DNA of 64,000 nt from a virus. Location: the IMG/VR virus record IMGVR_UViG_3300024255_000023, positions 1 through 64,000 of that record; one strand, written 5' to 3'. Of the stretch, positions 46,639 through 54,870 are shown in pieces. Made by a program: the position numbers and the translations under genes. Numbering within the stretch: position 1 is the stretch's first letter; each line of letters opens with the position of its first letter. The notes beneath the pieces were generated by a model that saw only the letters and a program-made list of their open reading frames with translations, ran no database searches and had not been told where the DNA came from.

Positions 46639-48063
46639 CTAGTATGTCATTCTCCAAGTGCCGTTTGGATATTCGCCTTCGTATGACAATATCCAATTTT
46701 CGCCAGTCCATTTGTATTGAGTTTGTGTATTAAGATTAGTAACAAAAGTTTCGTTAGATACAGAACTAGCATCAAAGACTATGTGCCAACTTAATCCGTC
46801 CCATTCGATAATATCATTTTCGCTTGCAACAAAATTACTATTATCTTCATTTTTCCAAGCAATTGCTCCGTTGACATTTGATGCATCGCCGATACTACCT
46901 AGTAATAATAATCGAGTATTTGTTGAACTATCTTGAACTTGTCTTGGATCAAAGCGTGTAGGATCGATTATATATTCTATACTTCCTCTAGTACCGTTAG
47001 GCCCAACAATGTCACTATCTGAAGGTAATGAATCTTCATCAAGTGAAACAATTTGTAATTCTGTTTCATCTAATGTATTAATTTGAACAGTTCCGACAAT
47101 CTCTAATCCTGTACTTCGTTGTAATCTAAGTTGTGTTACCCCTGCTTCATAAATAAATGGCTGTGCAATCATCCAGGCTGTCCATGAAGTTGATCCAACA
47201 ACTCCGTTCTTTATTAGTTTAGCAACTCCGTCAATAAACACAATGTCATAATCTTGATATGTAGTAACAACTAATGCATCTTCATTAGTTAATGCTTGCC
47301 CGTTGTTAATTTTATCAGTTTCTTCATTTTCTTTAATTTTTTGTTCAACTAAACTTTGTGTATATGCGTTTTCGTCTATATTTACTTCTAGTCCGTTGTC
47401 TGCAAATATAGCTGTAATGATTTTAGTAATAACACCAAGTTTCTTAACTTTTGCCGGCGGACTAATAAAGATTGGTGTAGTTAATGTTATAGTAGCTACG
47501 TCGATCTCGTTTTCAGTACCAGTTGGGATTGATCTTGAAGTAAAATTAATATTATCCATATTTAACACACTTAGACTAGTCCAGTCAATATAGTTGTCTG
47601 TAGTTTGTATTTCTAAACTAGGATTAAACAACATAAAAATTTGTTCGAGTATTTGTAATTTTTGATCTGTATTTGTACTCCAAATATCAACATTAACAGT
47701 AAGAGTATACGGAGTAGGCATTAAGCGTTCAACTGTATAATTTTTTCCTGCTTGATTTAAATATTCTTGTCCTGCACTATCATATGCACGTTCTCGTACG
47801 TTTAGTTTGTTTACGTAACTACTATCAGCTAATCTTGCAGTATCCATTTCTAAATTAGTAATGTATACAGCCATACGTGGCGCACTAGGTATTTTGTTCT
47901 CGCTATTGTCACGTAAAATGCTTCCAACTTGCCTAGTTAAATCACCATACATAACTGGTACTTGTACTAATCTACCTTGACCATCTTTATAACTAAATTG
48001 TCCAAACAGACGTATAATCTGTGTCAAGTACCTTCTTATTTGTCCATCATAAAAATGTTGCAT
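46639..48063 (-). CDS. gp15: Tail sheath stabiliser (gp15-like), enlarged
   Basis: This is a 474-aa protein. The N-terminal half (FYDGQIRRYLTQIIRLFGQF, VPVMYGDLTRQVGSILRDNSE, MPTPYTLTVNVDIWSTNTDQKLQILEQIFMLFNPSLEIQ, PIFISPPAKVKKLG) matches gp15, the proximal tail terminator that joins the sheath to the neck. T4 gp15 has 272 residues; here an extra C-terminal region of about 220 residues carries fibre-like cassettes (AIAWKNEDNSNFVAS..W, NTQTQYKWTGENWIL). Its start overlaps the gp14 stop by one base. In T4 genes 13-14-15 are colinear; here 14-15 are inverted relative to 13. Confidence 0.8.
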   Translation of the reverse strand: MQHFYDGQIRRYLTQIIRLFGQFSYKDGQGRLVQVPVMYGDLTRQVGSILRDNSENKIPSAPRMAVYITNLEMDTARLADSSYVNKLNVRERAYDSAGQEYLNQAGKNYTVERLMPTPYTLTVNVDIWSTNTDQKLQILEQIFMLFNPSLEIQTTDNYIDWTSLSVLNMDNINFTSRSIPTGTENEIDVATITLTTPIFISPPAKVKKLGVITKIITAIFADNGLEVNIDENAYTQSLVEQKIKENEETDKINNGQALTNEDALVVTTYQDYDIVFIDGVAKLIKNGVVGSTSWTAWMIAQPFIYEAGVTQLRLQRSTGLEIVGTVQINTLDETELQIVSLDEDSLPSDSDIVGPNGTRGSIEYIIDPTRFDPRQVQDSSTNTRLLLLGSIGDASNVNGAIAWKNEDNSNFVASENDIIEWDGLSWHIVFDASSVSNETFVTNLNTQTQYKWTGENWILSYEGEYPNGTWRMTY

Positions 48064-49166
48064 TAGTTATCCGCCTTTGGTCTAAGTGCTTTAGATAAAC
48101 TTTGTCTCTCAGTAACTTGTTCACCTGCAATATTGTTTGTACCAGTGTTATTAATAAAGTCGCCTTTTTGTGTATTTGTATTATCGTCACCATAAACAAA
48201 TGCACGTTTAACATCATAAACTTTGTTCCATTTATTATTTTTATATTGAAATAATCGGTTAGGTAAAAAGTCTGTTCTTAAAAAATAGTCATTAGTTTGC
48301 GGATCACCCGGAAATGCTACGCCAAACCCAAATGCTTCACCATTAGGAGATATAGCATCGCCGATAATATATCCTCTATATCCTGCTCTATCTGGCGGCG
48401 CCATTTGAGACAAGCCGGAAGAATCTTTAGTTTCAGTTAGCTCAACAATACCGTCATCGTCGACAGCAAGTGAAAAGTAATGACTAATGTCATACCCTGA
48501 TTTTTCTACGTTAGTAGTTGCTTCACTGACTACCGCTTGTGCAATTTGCATTTCTTTTTCGTATGTAGATAAAATATCTCTAAGATTGTCTCCGCCTGGA
48601 TCTTCTTCAACGGCAGGTAAGTCAAGTATGTCTTTGTATTCTTGTCCATCGTATATTTGTTTTAATTTTATACGATATAAGTGTGGGTACCAAGTTTGTG
48701 AAAACCCATCAGCTGAACGATTAATGTCTTCAACAACATAAAATCTTTTTAATGCTACAGATGCATCGTTTTCTGCATATTCATCTATTAAATGAGGAAG
48801 TTCAAATACATCGCCGGGCATAATCTTTCTTCCCATTGTTTCAACTGTACCTCTTATGTGTACAGACATAAACAATGTATCATTGCTTAAGAATAAACCA
48901 AATTGACTTAGGTCAAAATCGTTATCCTGTACACTATAGATTCCTCTAATTCTGTAAATGTCTTTATCATACTTACGATCTCTATTTTCTAAAAATAGCA
49001 TATCTTGTATTTGTGTATGATCTTTCGCGGTTGTCCCGTCATCTGTACCGATGTATTTGTATACATGGATATCAGTCCCGCCAATAGTAAACATCTCTAG
49101 AATCTGTTTATCTAGAAATTCAAAATCAGCGCCGCGTTCGGGTTTATATAAACTAAGTCTTGGCAT
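48063..49166 (-). CDS. gp14: Neck protein gp14-like
   Basis: This is a 367-aa protein from the ATG at 49166 (MPRLSLYKPERGADFEFLDKQ). An ATG two codons earlier (49172) and a longer frame to 49220 exist, but those starts fall inside or before the promoter. MFTIGGTDIHVYKYIG, IQDMLFLENRDRKYD and GRKIMPGDVFELPHLIDEY are typical of gp14 of marine T4-like phages, which with gp13 closes the head and accepts the tail. T4 gp14 has 256 residues. The C-terminal part has a fibre-like cassette (NRLFQYKNNKWNKVYDVKRAF). The ATG sits exactly six bases from the end of a late octamer, with no ribosome binding site. Confidence 0.8.
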   Translation of the reverse strand: MPRLSLYKPERGADFEFLDKQILEMFTIGGTDIHVYKYIGTDDGTTAKDHTQIQDMLFLENRDRKYDKDIYRIRGIYSVQDNDFDLSQFGLFLSNDTLFMSVHIRGTVETMGRKIMPGDVFELPHLIDEYAENDASVALKRFYVVEDINRSADGFSQTWYPHLYRIKLKQIYDGQEYKDILDLPAVEEDPGGDNLRDILSTYEKEMQIAQAVVSEATTNVEKSGYDISHYFSLAVDDDGIVELTETKDSSGLSQMAPPDRAGYRGYIIGDAISPNGEAFGFGVAFPGDPQTNDYFLRTDFLPNRLFQYKNNKWNKVYDVKRAFVYGDDNTNTQKGDFINNTGTNNIAGEQVTERQSLSKALRPKADN

Positions 49167-49171
49167 ATACA

Positions 49172-49179
49172 TATTTATC
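49172..49179 (-). promoter_or_regulatory. Late promoter GATAAATA for gp14-gp15 (minus strand)
   Basis: It lies back to back with the plus-strand late promoter at 49184-49191, four bases away. T4 spacing puts the start at 49166, the A of the gp14 ATG. Confidence 0.75.
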
Positions 49180-49183
49180 GCGA

Positions 49184-49191
49184 GATAAATA
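49184..49191 (+). promoter_or_regulatory. Late promoter GATAAATA for gp13
   Basis: Predicted start 49197; GGAGAA (49199-49204) then lies upstream of the ATG at 49213. It forms an inverted pair with the octamer at 49172-49179. Confidence 0.8.
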
Positions 49192-49212
49192 CTTGTACGG
49201 AGAACTTTGTAT

Positions 49213-50187
49213 ATGGCCACTAAAAAACAAGAAGTATTTGATTATGTTAACGCTATGCTCGGCGGCGGAATGATTGATGTTGAACTAGACCCAATTCATT
49301 ATGAAACTGCATTGAATAAAGCATTAAGCCGCTTTAGACAACGTAGTGATAATGCAGTTGAAGAATCGTATTTGTTTCTAGATACTATTATAGACGTTAA
49401 CGAGTACACTCTTCCAGGTGAAGTTATGGAGGTTAGAAAAATGTTTCGCAGAAGTATTGGATCACGTCCTGGAACTTCGGCATCCGGAGGACCAATATAC
49501 TCAACTACAGTAATAGCGTCTGCTTCTCAACAAGTGTTTGATGTGAACTATAACCTTGCAGCTATAGCAACAGTTGTAGTAACTATAAATGGTACAACAA
49601 CGACTAGCTATGGCATTGACAATGATGCAAGAACTATTACGTTTAATTCAGGGTTAACTGCAAATGATGTTGTTAGTATCAAACTCTACGAAAACGGAAA
49701 AAATGGTGGCGGCAGTTTGTTTGATCCGTTCAGTTTAGCATATACAAATGCATACCTGTTATCAAGTTCAAATATGGGCGGTCTAGCAACATATGATATG
49801 TTTAGCCAATACCAAGAACTAGTAGGTAGAATGTTTGGTAGTTTCATTGAATTTAAATGGAATTCAACAACTAAAAAATTAACATTACTACAACGTCCTC
49901 GAGCAGTAGAAACTATAATGCTATATGCATATAACTATCGTCCAGATGAACAATTACTGTCTGACTATCTAGCACAACAGTGGATCAAAGATTACACACT
50001 TGCTAGTTGTAAGTATATGTTAGGCGAAGCACGTTCAAAGTTTGCTACTATTGCAGGTCCACAAGGTGGGTCAACACTCAATGGTAATGATCTTAAAAAT
50101 GAAGCAATGCAAGAAATGGAAAGATTAGATCAAGAAGTAATTCAACAAGTCGGCGGCGGCGTTGGTTACGGATTTACAATAGGTTAA
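49213..50187 (+). CDS. gp13: Neck protein gp13-like
   Basis: This is a 324-aa protein (T4 gp13 has 309). The start ATKKQEVFDYVNAMLGGGM is followed by LDPIHYETALNKALSRFRQRS, EESYLFLDTIIDVNEYTLPGEV and RKMFRRSIG, and C-terminally by YNYRPDEQLLSDYLAQQWIKDYTLASCKYMLGEARSKF, the pattern of gp13 in T4-like phages. Residues about 97-165 (SQQVFDVNY...VVVTINGTTTTSYGID...SIKLYENG) look like an inserted beta domain. ATG 49213 is preferred over an upstream TTG because GGAGAA lies eight bases before it. gp13 acts in the neck complex with gp14. Confidence 0.8.
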   Translation: MATKKQEVFDYVNAMLGGGMIDVELDPIHYETALNKALSRFRQRSDNAVEESYLFLDTIIDVNEYTLPGEVMEVRKMFRRSIGSRPGTSASGGPIYSTTVIASASQQVFDVNYNLAAIATVVVTINGTTTTSYGIDNDARTITFNSGLTANDVVSIKLYENGKNGGGSLFDPFSLAYTNAYLLSSSNMGGLATYDMFSQYQELVGRMFGSFIEFKWNSTTKKLTLLQRPRAVETIMLYAYNYRPDEQLLSDYLAQQWIKDYTLASCKYMLGEARSKFATIAGPQGGSTLNGNDLKNEAMQEMERLDQEVIQQVGGGVGYGFTIG

Positions 50188-50192
50188 AACCC

Positions 50193-50218
50193 CTAGAAGT
50201 TAACGCTAACGATTTTAG
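50193..50218 (+). other. Hairpin after gp13, no T-run
   Basis: CTAGAA and TTTTAG-type arms with an inner GTTA/TAAC stem and loop ACGC, with a two-base bulge. There is no T tract, so it is not a classic terminator. It may be a processing or stabilising structure. Confidence 0.35.
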
Positions 50219-50219
50219 T

Positions 50220-50245
50220 TCCTTGTAAATACAAAGTAACAAGGA
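50220..50245 (+). promoter_or_regulatory. Ribosome-binding-site-sequestering hairpin with internal late-like promoter
   Basis: TCCTTGT (50220-50226) pairs perfectly with ACAAGGA (50239-50245), which contains most of the Shine-Dalgarno AAGGAGG (50241-50247). In the loop lies TGTAAATA (50224-50231), one mismatch from the late core; its predicted start of about 50237 removes the left arm. T4 genes e, soc and 49 use this arrangement. Confidence 0.55.
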
Positions 50246-50253
50246 GGTCCATA

Positions 50254-50499
50254 ATGTGTTCACCAGAAGTACGTAAAGAAGCTAACCGATATAATTGGTT
50301 AATTAAAGGCCAACTAATTGATAGAAACGAATCAGACGCAACTATCGAATACTTATATGACTCCTATTTTAGAAGACTTTGGAATAACACAGAAAGAGCA
50401 GAGTACGGAGCAAATGGCTTCGAAGCTGCATACGAACAGCGTGTTCAAGAACTACTCACAGAAGAAATGGAAAATGTAGCTCATTTAGGCTACGATTAA
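50254..50499 (+). CDS. Small conserved-type phage protein of unknown function
   Basis: This 81-aa protein, CSPEVRKEANRYNWLIKGQL...IEYLYDSYFRRLWNNTERAEYG...YEQRVQELLTEEMENVAHLGYD, is charged and probably all-helical. I recognise no domain. Its ribosome binding site AAGGAGG is very strong but lies in the right arm of a seven-pair hairpin, suggesting that translation is blocked on read-through mRNA. A sigma70-type promoter starts two bases after its stop. Confidence 0.55.
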   Translation: MCSPEVRKEANRYNWLIKGQLIDRNESDATIEYLYDSYFRRLWNNTERAEYGANGFEAAYEQRVQELLTEEMENVAHLGYD

Positions 50500-50501
50500 G
50501 G

Positions 50502-50530
50502 TTGACATACTTGTTTATGTAGTGTATACT
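50502..50530 (+). promoter_or_regulatory. Sigma70-type promoter
   Basis: TTGACA (50502-50507), a 17-base spacer, TATACT (50525-50530). The predicted start is near 50537, upstream of AAGGAG and the GTG at 50559. Confidence 0.85.
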
Positions 50531-50558
50531 TTAAAGTATATTTAAATAAGGAGCTAGT

Positions 50559-51107
50559 GTGTTACCTAAGTTATTAGTAGTAGGTCATGGTCGTCATGGC
50601 AAGGATACGGTATGCGAGATGTTAGAAGCATACGGATATACATTCCAATCATCAAGTAAATTTTGTTCAGAACTTTTTATCTATAATGATCTAAAGGATC
50701 AATACGGATACGCCAATGAAGATGAGTGTTACGTTGATCGTCATAACCATCGTACTGAATGGTACAACATGATCCATAATTACTGTAAAGATGACTTAGC
50801 AAAGCTAGGACGAAACTTATTTGCTAAACATGATATCTATTGCGGACTACGTAACAAGCGTGAATTTTTTGCAATGCAGAATGAAGAAATATTTGACTAT
50901 GCTATTTGGGTAGACAGAAGTGACCATTTGCCTACAGAAGATCCTAGTTCAATGAGCATCGAACAATGGATGTGTAATTATACAATTGATAATAATAGTG
51001 ACTTAGAAAGATTAAAATTAAATGTAGATATCTTAATGCGAACTATTCTTATTAAAAATCAGGAACAAGATCTCCCTGCTTCCAAACAACTCCATCTTTT
51101 TGAATAA
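50559..51107 (+). CDS. P-loop kinase, probably deoxynucleoside monophosphate kinase
   Basis: This is a 182-aa protein starting with GTG five bases after AAGGAG. The P-loop VVGHGRHGKDT is at residues 7-17, then VCEMLEAYGYTFQSSSKF, AKLGRNLFAKHDIYCGLRNKREF and YAIWVDRSDHLP. The layout resembles phage dNMP kinases (T4 gene 1 type), which supply dNDPs for phage DNA synthesis. The family call is by overall pattern, not by a unique motif; another small-molecule kinase is possible. An early-type promoter fits a nucleotide-metabolism role. Its last 56 bp overlap the convergent HNH gene. Confidence 0.6.
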   Translation: MLPKLLVVGHGRHGKDTVCEMLEAYGYTFQSSSKFCSELFIYNDLKDQYGYANEDECYVDRHNHRTEWYNMIHNYCKDDLAKLGRNLFAKHDIYCGLRNKREFFAMQNEEIFDYAIWVDRSDHLPTEDPSSMSIEQWMCNYTIDNNSDLERLKLNVDILMRTILIKNQEQDLPASKQLHLFE

Positions 51108-51387
51108 CCCGTTGGCAGTTAGCACATATAGTTTTTAAGTTAGCAGGGCGACAATTTTCTAAATCCCCATCAATATGATATACATTAAACTGCTCAGGGT
51201 GTTTAGATTTAAAATTACATTTTTCACAAGCATCTTTTTTCTCGTATCCACGTTGTTTCCATTTAGGTATACCGTGTCCTAAACCGTTACGCAAACAAGT
51301 TTCACATAACTTACGATAGTATGTTTTCTTACCTTTTTTGTAATTTATTGCGGCAGGACGCTCTCCGCATTTGCATAATGGTCTCAT
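51052..51387 (-). CDS. HNH-like zinc-ribbon nuclease-type protein
   Basis: This is a 111-aa protein with paired cysteines (LCKCG; LCETC; CEKC; CANC) and an HNH-like core VYHIDGDLENCRPANLKTICANCQ. The usual core is HH.DG..N....NL..LC..CH; here the last His is Gln, so activity is uncertain. HNH proteins in T4-like phages are often homing endonucleases or free-standing nicking enzymes. It is the only minus-strand gene between gp13 and gp32. The 3' end overlaps the kinase by 56 bp. Upstream on its strand, GCTAAATA ending four bases before the ATG resembles a degraded late promoter. Confidence 0.65.
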   Translation of the reverse strand: MRPLCKCGERPAAINYKKGKKTYYRKLCETCLRNGLGHGIPKWKQRGYEKKDACEKCNFKSKHPEQFNVYHIDGDLENCRPANLKTICANCQRVIQKDGVVWKQGDLVPDF

Positions 51388-51454
51388 ACTGTATTTAGCT
51401 CACCTTTTTGGTACCTTTTTATATGGTGTTTGCACAGGCTTTTTTATTTAAAAT

Positions 51455-51462
51455 GGTAAATA
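51455..51462 (+). promoter_or_regulatory. Possible late promoter GGTAAATA
   Basis: One mismatch to the invariant part of the late octamer, placed 42 bases before the gp18 start, where a late promoter is expected. TAGGAGA precedes the ATG. Confidence 0.4.
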
Positions 51463-51503
51463 CAATTAATAAACAGAACACAGTTCCAATAGGAGAATAA
51501 AAA

Positions 51504-54500
51504 ATGGCATTGACATCACCAGGTGTACAGGTAAGCGTAATAGATGAAAGTTTCTACACACCCGCTGAACCAGGTACAGTACCAGTAATTTTTGTTGCAT
51601 CGCAAGCAAATAAACTAAATGCTTCAGCATCGGGCACAGCAATCGGAACACTAGCAGTAAATGCTGGTAAGCCGTACTTGCTAACATCACAACGTGACTT
51701 AGCTGAAACATTTGGAGATCCTGTTTTCCAAACAGATGCAAGTAATAATCCAGTTCACGGAAGTGAACTTAACGAATACGGCTTACAGGCTGCATATTCA
51801 TATTTAGGCGTAAGCAACAGAGCTTGGGTTGTAAGAGCAAATGTAGATTTAGGCGAACTTTCTCCGACATCAACAGTACCAGTAAGTGCTCCAGACGCAG
51901 GCACATATTGGTTAGATACAGCAGCATCTGTATACGGAATTCAACAGTGGAATAACGCTAGTGAGTCAGTAACAGGTGGACAAACATTTACTAACAAAGT
52001 GCCACTTGCTATTACACAGCAAGCACAGGTAGTTGACTTTGATAACGCAGATTATACGCCGTTAGGTTCAATTGGTGCAATTGGCGATTACGCTATTGTT
52101 TCAGTAACTACACTTAATACAATTTGGTATAGAAGTACTGGTGGCTGGCTTAAAGTAGGTTCATCGCAGTGGATTGGTTCTGTTCCAACTGTAACTAGTG
52201 CAAAGGCAAGTACTACATACGGTGAAGATTCTTCCGAAAGCGGTTCAGAAGTGTTCTTATTAAATGGCACAACAGTAACAGTAACTACAGGCGATTCAAT
52301 AGCAACAGTAGTAGCAGCAATTAATGGCTTTGCTATTCCAGGTGTTTCGGCAGCTGAAGTTAGCGGCGAATTAGCATTGTATAACACAGGTTCTTCAACT
52401 GATAGAATTACGTTTGCATTAGGACCAAACGACAATGCATCAGTACTAACTTGGTTAGGACTATCAGCAACACAATATTTAATTCCAGCAGTGCAAATTA
52501 GTAAGCACACTGAAATTCCAGATACATTTAAATCAGGCACAAACTATAATGGTCGCCCAAGTGGCAGTGTTTGGATTAAAACAACTACACCTAATCAAGG
52601 TGCTCGTTGGAGAGTAAAACAGTGGAACGATGCAACTAAGATTTGGGATTCAGTTTCGGCTCCGTTATATCCAACTGCACAAGATGCAATTGTAGATTTA
52701 GATTTAACAGGCGGCGGCGCAAACTTAACAATTGGTAACTTGTTTGTTCAAACTAATGTTGCAGGCGACACTAGCCCACTTGCTACTTTTAAAATATTTA
52801 AACGTGCAGCAGTTGGCGCAACTACAGTAATAACAAATGTAATAACACCAGCTAACTTTACAGATGGACAAGTGTATAAACTAGAAATTAGTGCAACTTC
52901 ACCAGGAGCAAATACATTCTCAGCACATTCTATATCATGGAATGCAGCTGCACAAGGTACAGATACAGCAACTAATCTTGCAACTGCTATTACAAGTGCT
53001 AATATTCCAAATGTTAGTGCAAGTGTTGATAATGATCGTGTAGTTATAACACACAGTACAGGCGGCGAAATGAAACTTAAAGATGATGTATCAAGTTTTG
53101 CACCAGCATTAACACAGTTAGGTATTTCACCTTACAATATTGTTACAGGTGCAGGAACACGCTTTGTTGCAGACGAACCAGGTGTTGACAACAACGTTGC
53201 ACCAATTGAGTACAGAGTAAGTAACTGGGAAGTATTAAGTTATACTCCTAGCAACAGTACTCCGTCAAATACAGCAAGTCAAGGACAATTATGGTACAAC
53301 TCAACTATTGACGAAGTTGACATTATGGTTAACAACGGTAGTGTTTGGGTAGGCTATAAAGATTCAACAAGTCCAGTCTATAATGCAGTTAGTGGTACTG
53401 ACGCAAACGGACCAATTGTTTCAGCTACAAAACCAACTAAACAGTCAGATGGTACAAGTGCATTAGTAGCAGGTGATCTTTGGATCGATACTAGTGACAT
53501 TGAAAACTATCCAACAATATATCGCTACAAAGGACCATTGCTTGATCGCTGGGACTTAGTAGATAACGGTGACCAAACAACTGAAAACGGTATAGTTTTT
53601 GCTGATGCACGTTACGGCGAAAGTGGAGCAAAAGGAAATACAGCAGCAACAATTAAATCATTGTTAACTAAAAACTTTGTAGATCCAGATTGCCCAGATC
53701 CAGCATTATATCCAAAAGGTACATTATTGTTTAATACACGTAGAAGTGGATTTAATGTTAAGCGTTACGAAATTGGATATGTTGATAAAACAGCTCTTAA
53801 CAAACGCTTTAATGACGAAGTGATGACAAGCTATGCAGCAGATCGCTGGGTAACTGAATCAGCAAACAACGAAGACGGATCAGGTAGCTTTGGACGTAAA
53901 GCACAGCGTAAAGTTGTTGTACAAAAACTACAAGCAGTAGTTAATAGCAATGATGATATTAGAAATGAAGATTCACGTAGATTTAACTTAATTGCATGTC
54001 CTGGGTATCCAGAACTAATCGGTGAGTTAACTACACTAAACAACGACAGAGGCTTAACAGCATTTGTTGTTGGTGATAGCCCAGCAAGACTAACACCAGA
54101 TGCAACTTCACTTAACGAATGGGGAACAAACGTTCGTGCAGCTGTTGAAGATAACGACGACGGACTTGTTACTAACGATGAATACTTAGGTGTATTTTAT
54201 CCATGGGGCTTTACAAGCGATAACTTTGGAAACAATGTTGTAGTTCCGCCAAGTCATATGATGATGCGTACTATTGCACTAAGTGATCAAGTTAGCTATC
54301 CATGGTTTGCACCAGCAGGTACAAGACGTGGCGGAGTAAGCAATGCAAGTTCAACAGGCTACATTAGTAGTGGAGGCGAATTTGTTTCAACGTCCTTAAA
54401 CGAAGGACAGCGTGATACATTGTATGCACAAGGTGTTAACCCAATTACGTTTATTACTGGCGCAGGACTTGTTAACTTTGGACAGAAGACTCGTGCAAGA

Positions 54501-54833
54501 GGTGCAAGCTCGTTAGATAGAATTAACGTTGCAAGACTAGTAGTGTACTTACGTTCACAACTAAACACACTTGCTAAACCGTATATCTTTGAACCAAATG
54601 ATAAAATTACTAGAGATGAAATGAAACAGCAAGTTGAAAGTTTACTTCTTGAGCTAGTAGGACAAAGAGCCTTATACGACTACTTAGTTGTGTGTGACGA
54701 AACAAACAACACTCCAGCAAGAGTAGATCGCAACGAATTATATGTTGATATTGCAATTGAACCAGTTAAGTCAATTGAATTTATATACATTCCGTTGAGA
54801 TTGAAAAACACTGGTGAAATATCAGGCTTATAA
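51504..54833 (+). CDS. gp18: Tail sheath protein gp18, enlarged
   Basis: This is a 1109-aa protein; T4 gp18 has 659. The N-terminus ALTSPGVQVSVIDESFYTPAEPGTVPVIFVASQANK and the C-terminal third (GYPELIGELTTLNNDRG, VPPSHMMMRTIALSD, INVARLVVYLRSQLNTLAKPYIFEPND, YVDIAIEPVKSIEFIYIPLRL) are typical contractile sheath segments. These carry the conserved inner core and the termini that link subunits. The extra 450 or so residues lie between, with four fibre-like cassettes near residues 131 (GTYWLDTAA), 353 (GSVWIKTTTP), 591 (GQLWYNSTI) and 657 (GDLWIDTSD). They probably decorate the outer sheath surface. Confidence 0.9.
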   Translation: MALTSPGVQVSVIDESFYTPAEPGTVPVIFVASQANKLNASASGTAIGTLAVNAGKPYLLTSQRDLAETFGDPVFQTDASNNPVHGSELNEYGLQAAYSYLGVSNRAWVVRANVDLGELSPTSTVPVSAPDAGTYWLDTAASVYGIQQWNNASESVTGGQTFTNKVPLAITQQAQVVDFDNADYTPLGSIGAIGDYAIVSVTTLNTIWYRSTGGWLKVGSSQWIGSVPTVTSAKASTTYGEDSSESGSEVFLLNGTTVTVTTGDSIATVVAAINGFAIPGVSAAEVSGELALYNTGSSTDRITFALGPNDNASVLTWLGLSATQYLIPAVQISKHTEIPDTFKSGTNYNGRPSGSVWIKTTTPNQGARWRVKQWNDATKIWDSVSAPLYPTAQDAIVDLDLTGGGANLTIGNLFVQTNVAGDTSPLATFKIFKRAAVGATTVITNVITPANFTDGQVYKLEISATSPGANTFSAHSISWNAAAQGTDTATNLATAITSANIPNVSASVDNDRVVITHSTGGEMKLKDDVSSFAPALTQLGISPYNIVTGAGTRFVADEPGVDNNVAPIEYRVSNWEVLSYTPSNSTPSNTASQGQLWYNSTIDEVDIMVNNGSVWVGYKDSTSPVYNAVSGTDANGPIVSATKPTKQSDGTSALVAGDLWIDTSDIENYPTIYRYKGPLLDRWDLVDNGDQTTENGIVFADARYGESGAKGNTAATIKSLLTKNFVDPDCPDPALYPKGTLLFNTRRSGFNVKRYEIGYVDKTALNKRFNDEVMTSYAADRWVTESANNEDGSGSFGRKAQRKVVVQKLQAVVNSNDDIRNEDSRRFNLIACPGYPELIGELTTLNNDRGLTAFVVGDSPARLTPDATSLNEWGTNVRAAVEDNDDGLVTNDEYLGVFYPWGFTSDNFGNNVVVPPSHMMMRTIALSDQVSYPWFAPAGTRRGGVSNASSTGYISSGGEFVSTSLNEGQRDTLYAQGVNPITFITGAGLVNFGQKTRARGASSLDRINVARLVVYLRSQLNTLAKPYIFEPNDKITRDEMKQQVESLLLELVGQRALYDYLVVCDETNNTPARVDRNELYVDIAIEPVKSIEFIYIPLRLKNTGEISGL

Positions 54834-54836
54834 GAT

Positions 54837-54844
54837 GATAAATA
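54837..54844 (+). promoter_or_regulatory. Late promoter GATAAATA
   Basis: T4-type late octamer; predicted start 54850, then TAGGAG before the gp19 ATG at 54871. Confidence 0.8.
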
Positions 54845-54870
54845 ATATTAAGCAATTAGGAGCAAATTAA

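Noticed and set aside
49167-49220. Longer gp14 start (ATG at 49220 on the minus strand)
   Set aside because: That start lies upstream of the gp14 late promoter and overlaps the gp13 start; the ATG at 49166 fits the promoter and family start.
50193-50218. Terminator after gp13
   Set aside because: A hairpin is present, but no T run follows.
51429-51458. TTGCAC plus a downstream AT-rich hexamer as a sigma70 promoter for gp18
   Set aside because: The -10 at correct spacing reads ATGGTA, too poor; the late-like octamer just downstream is the better candidate.
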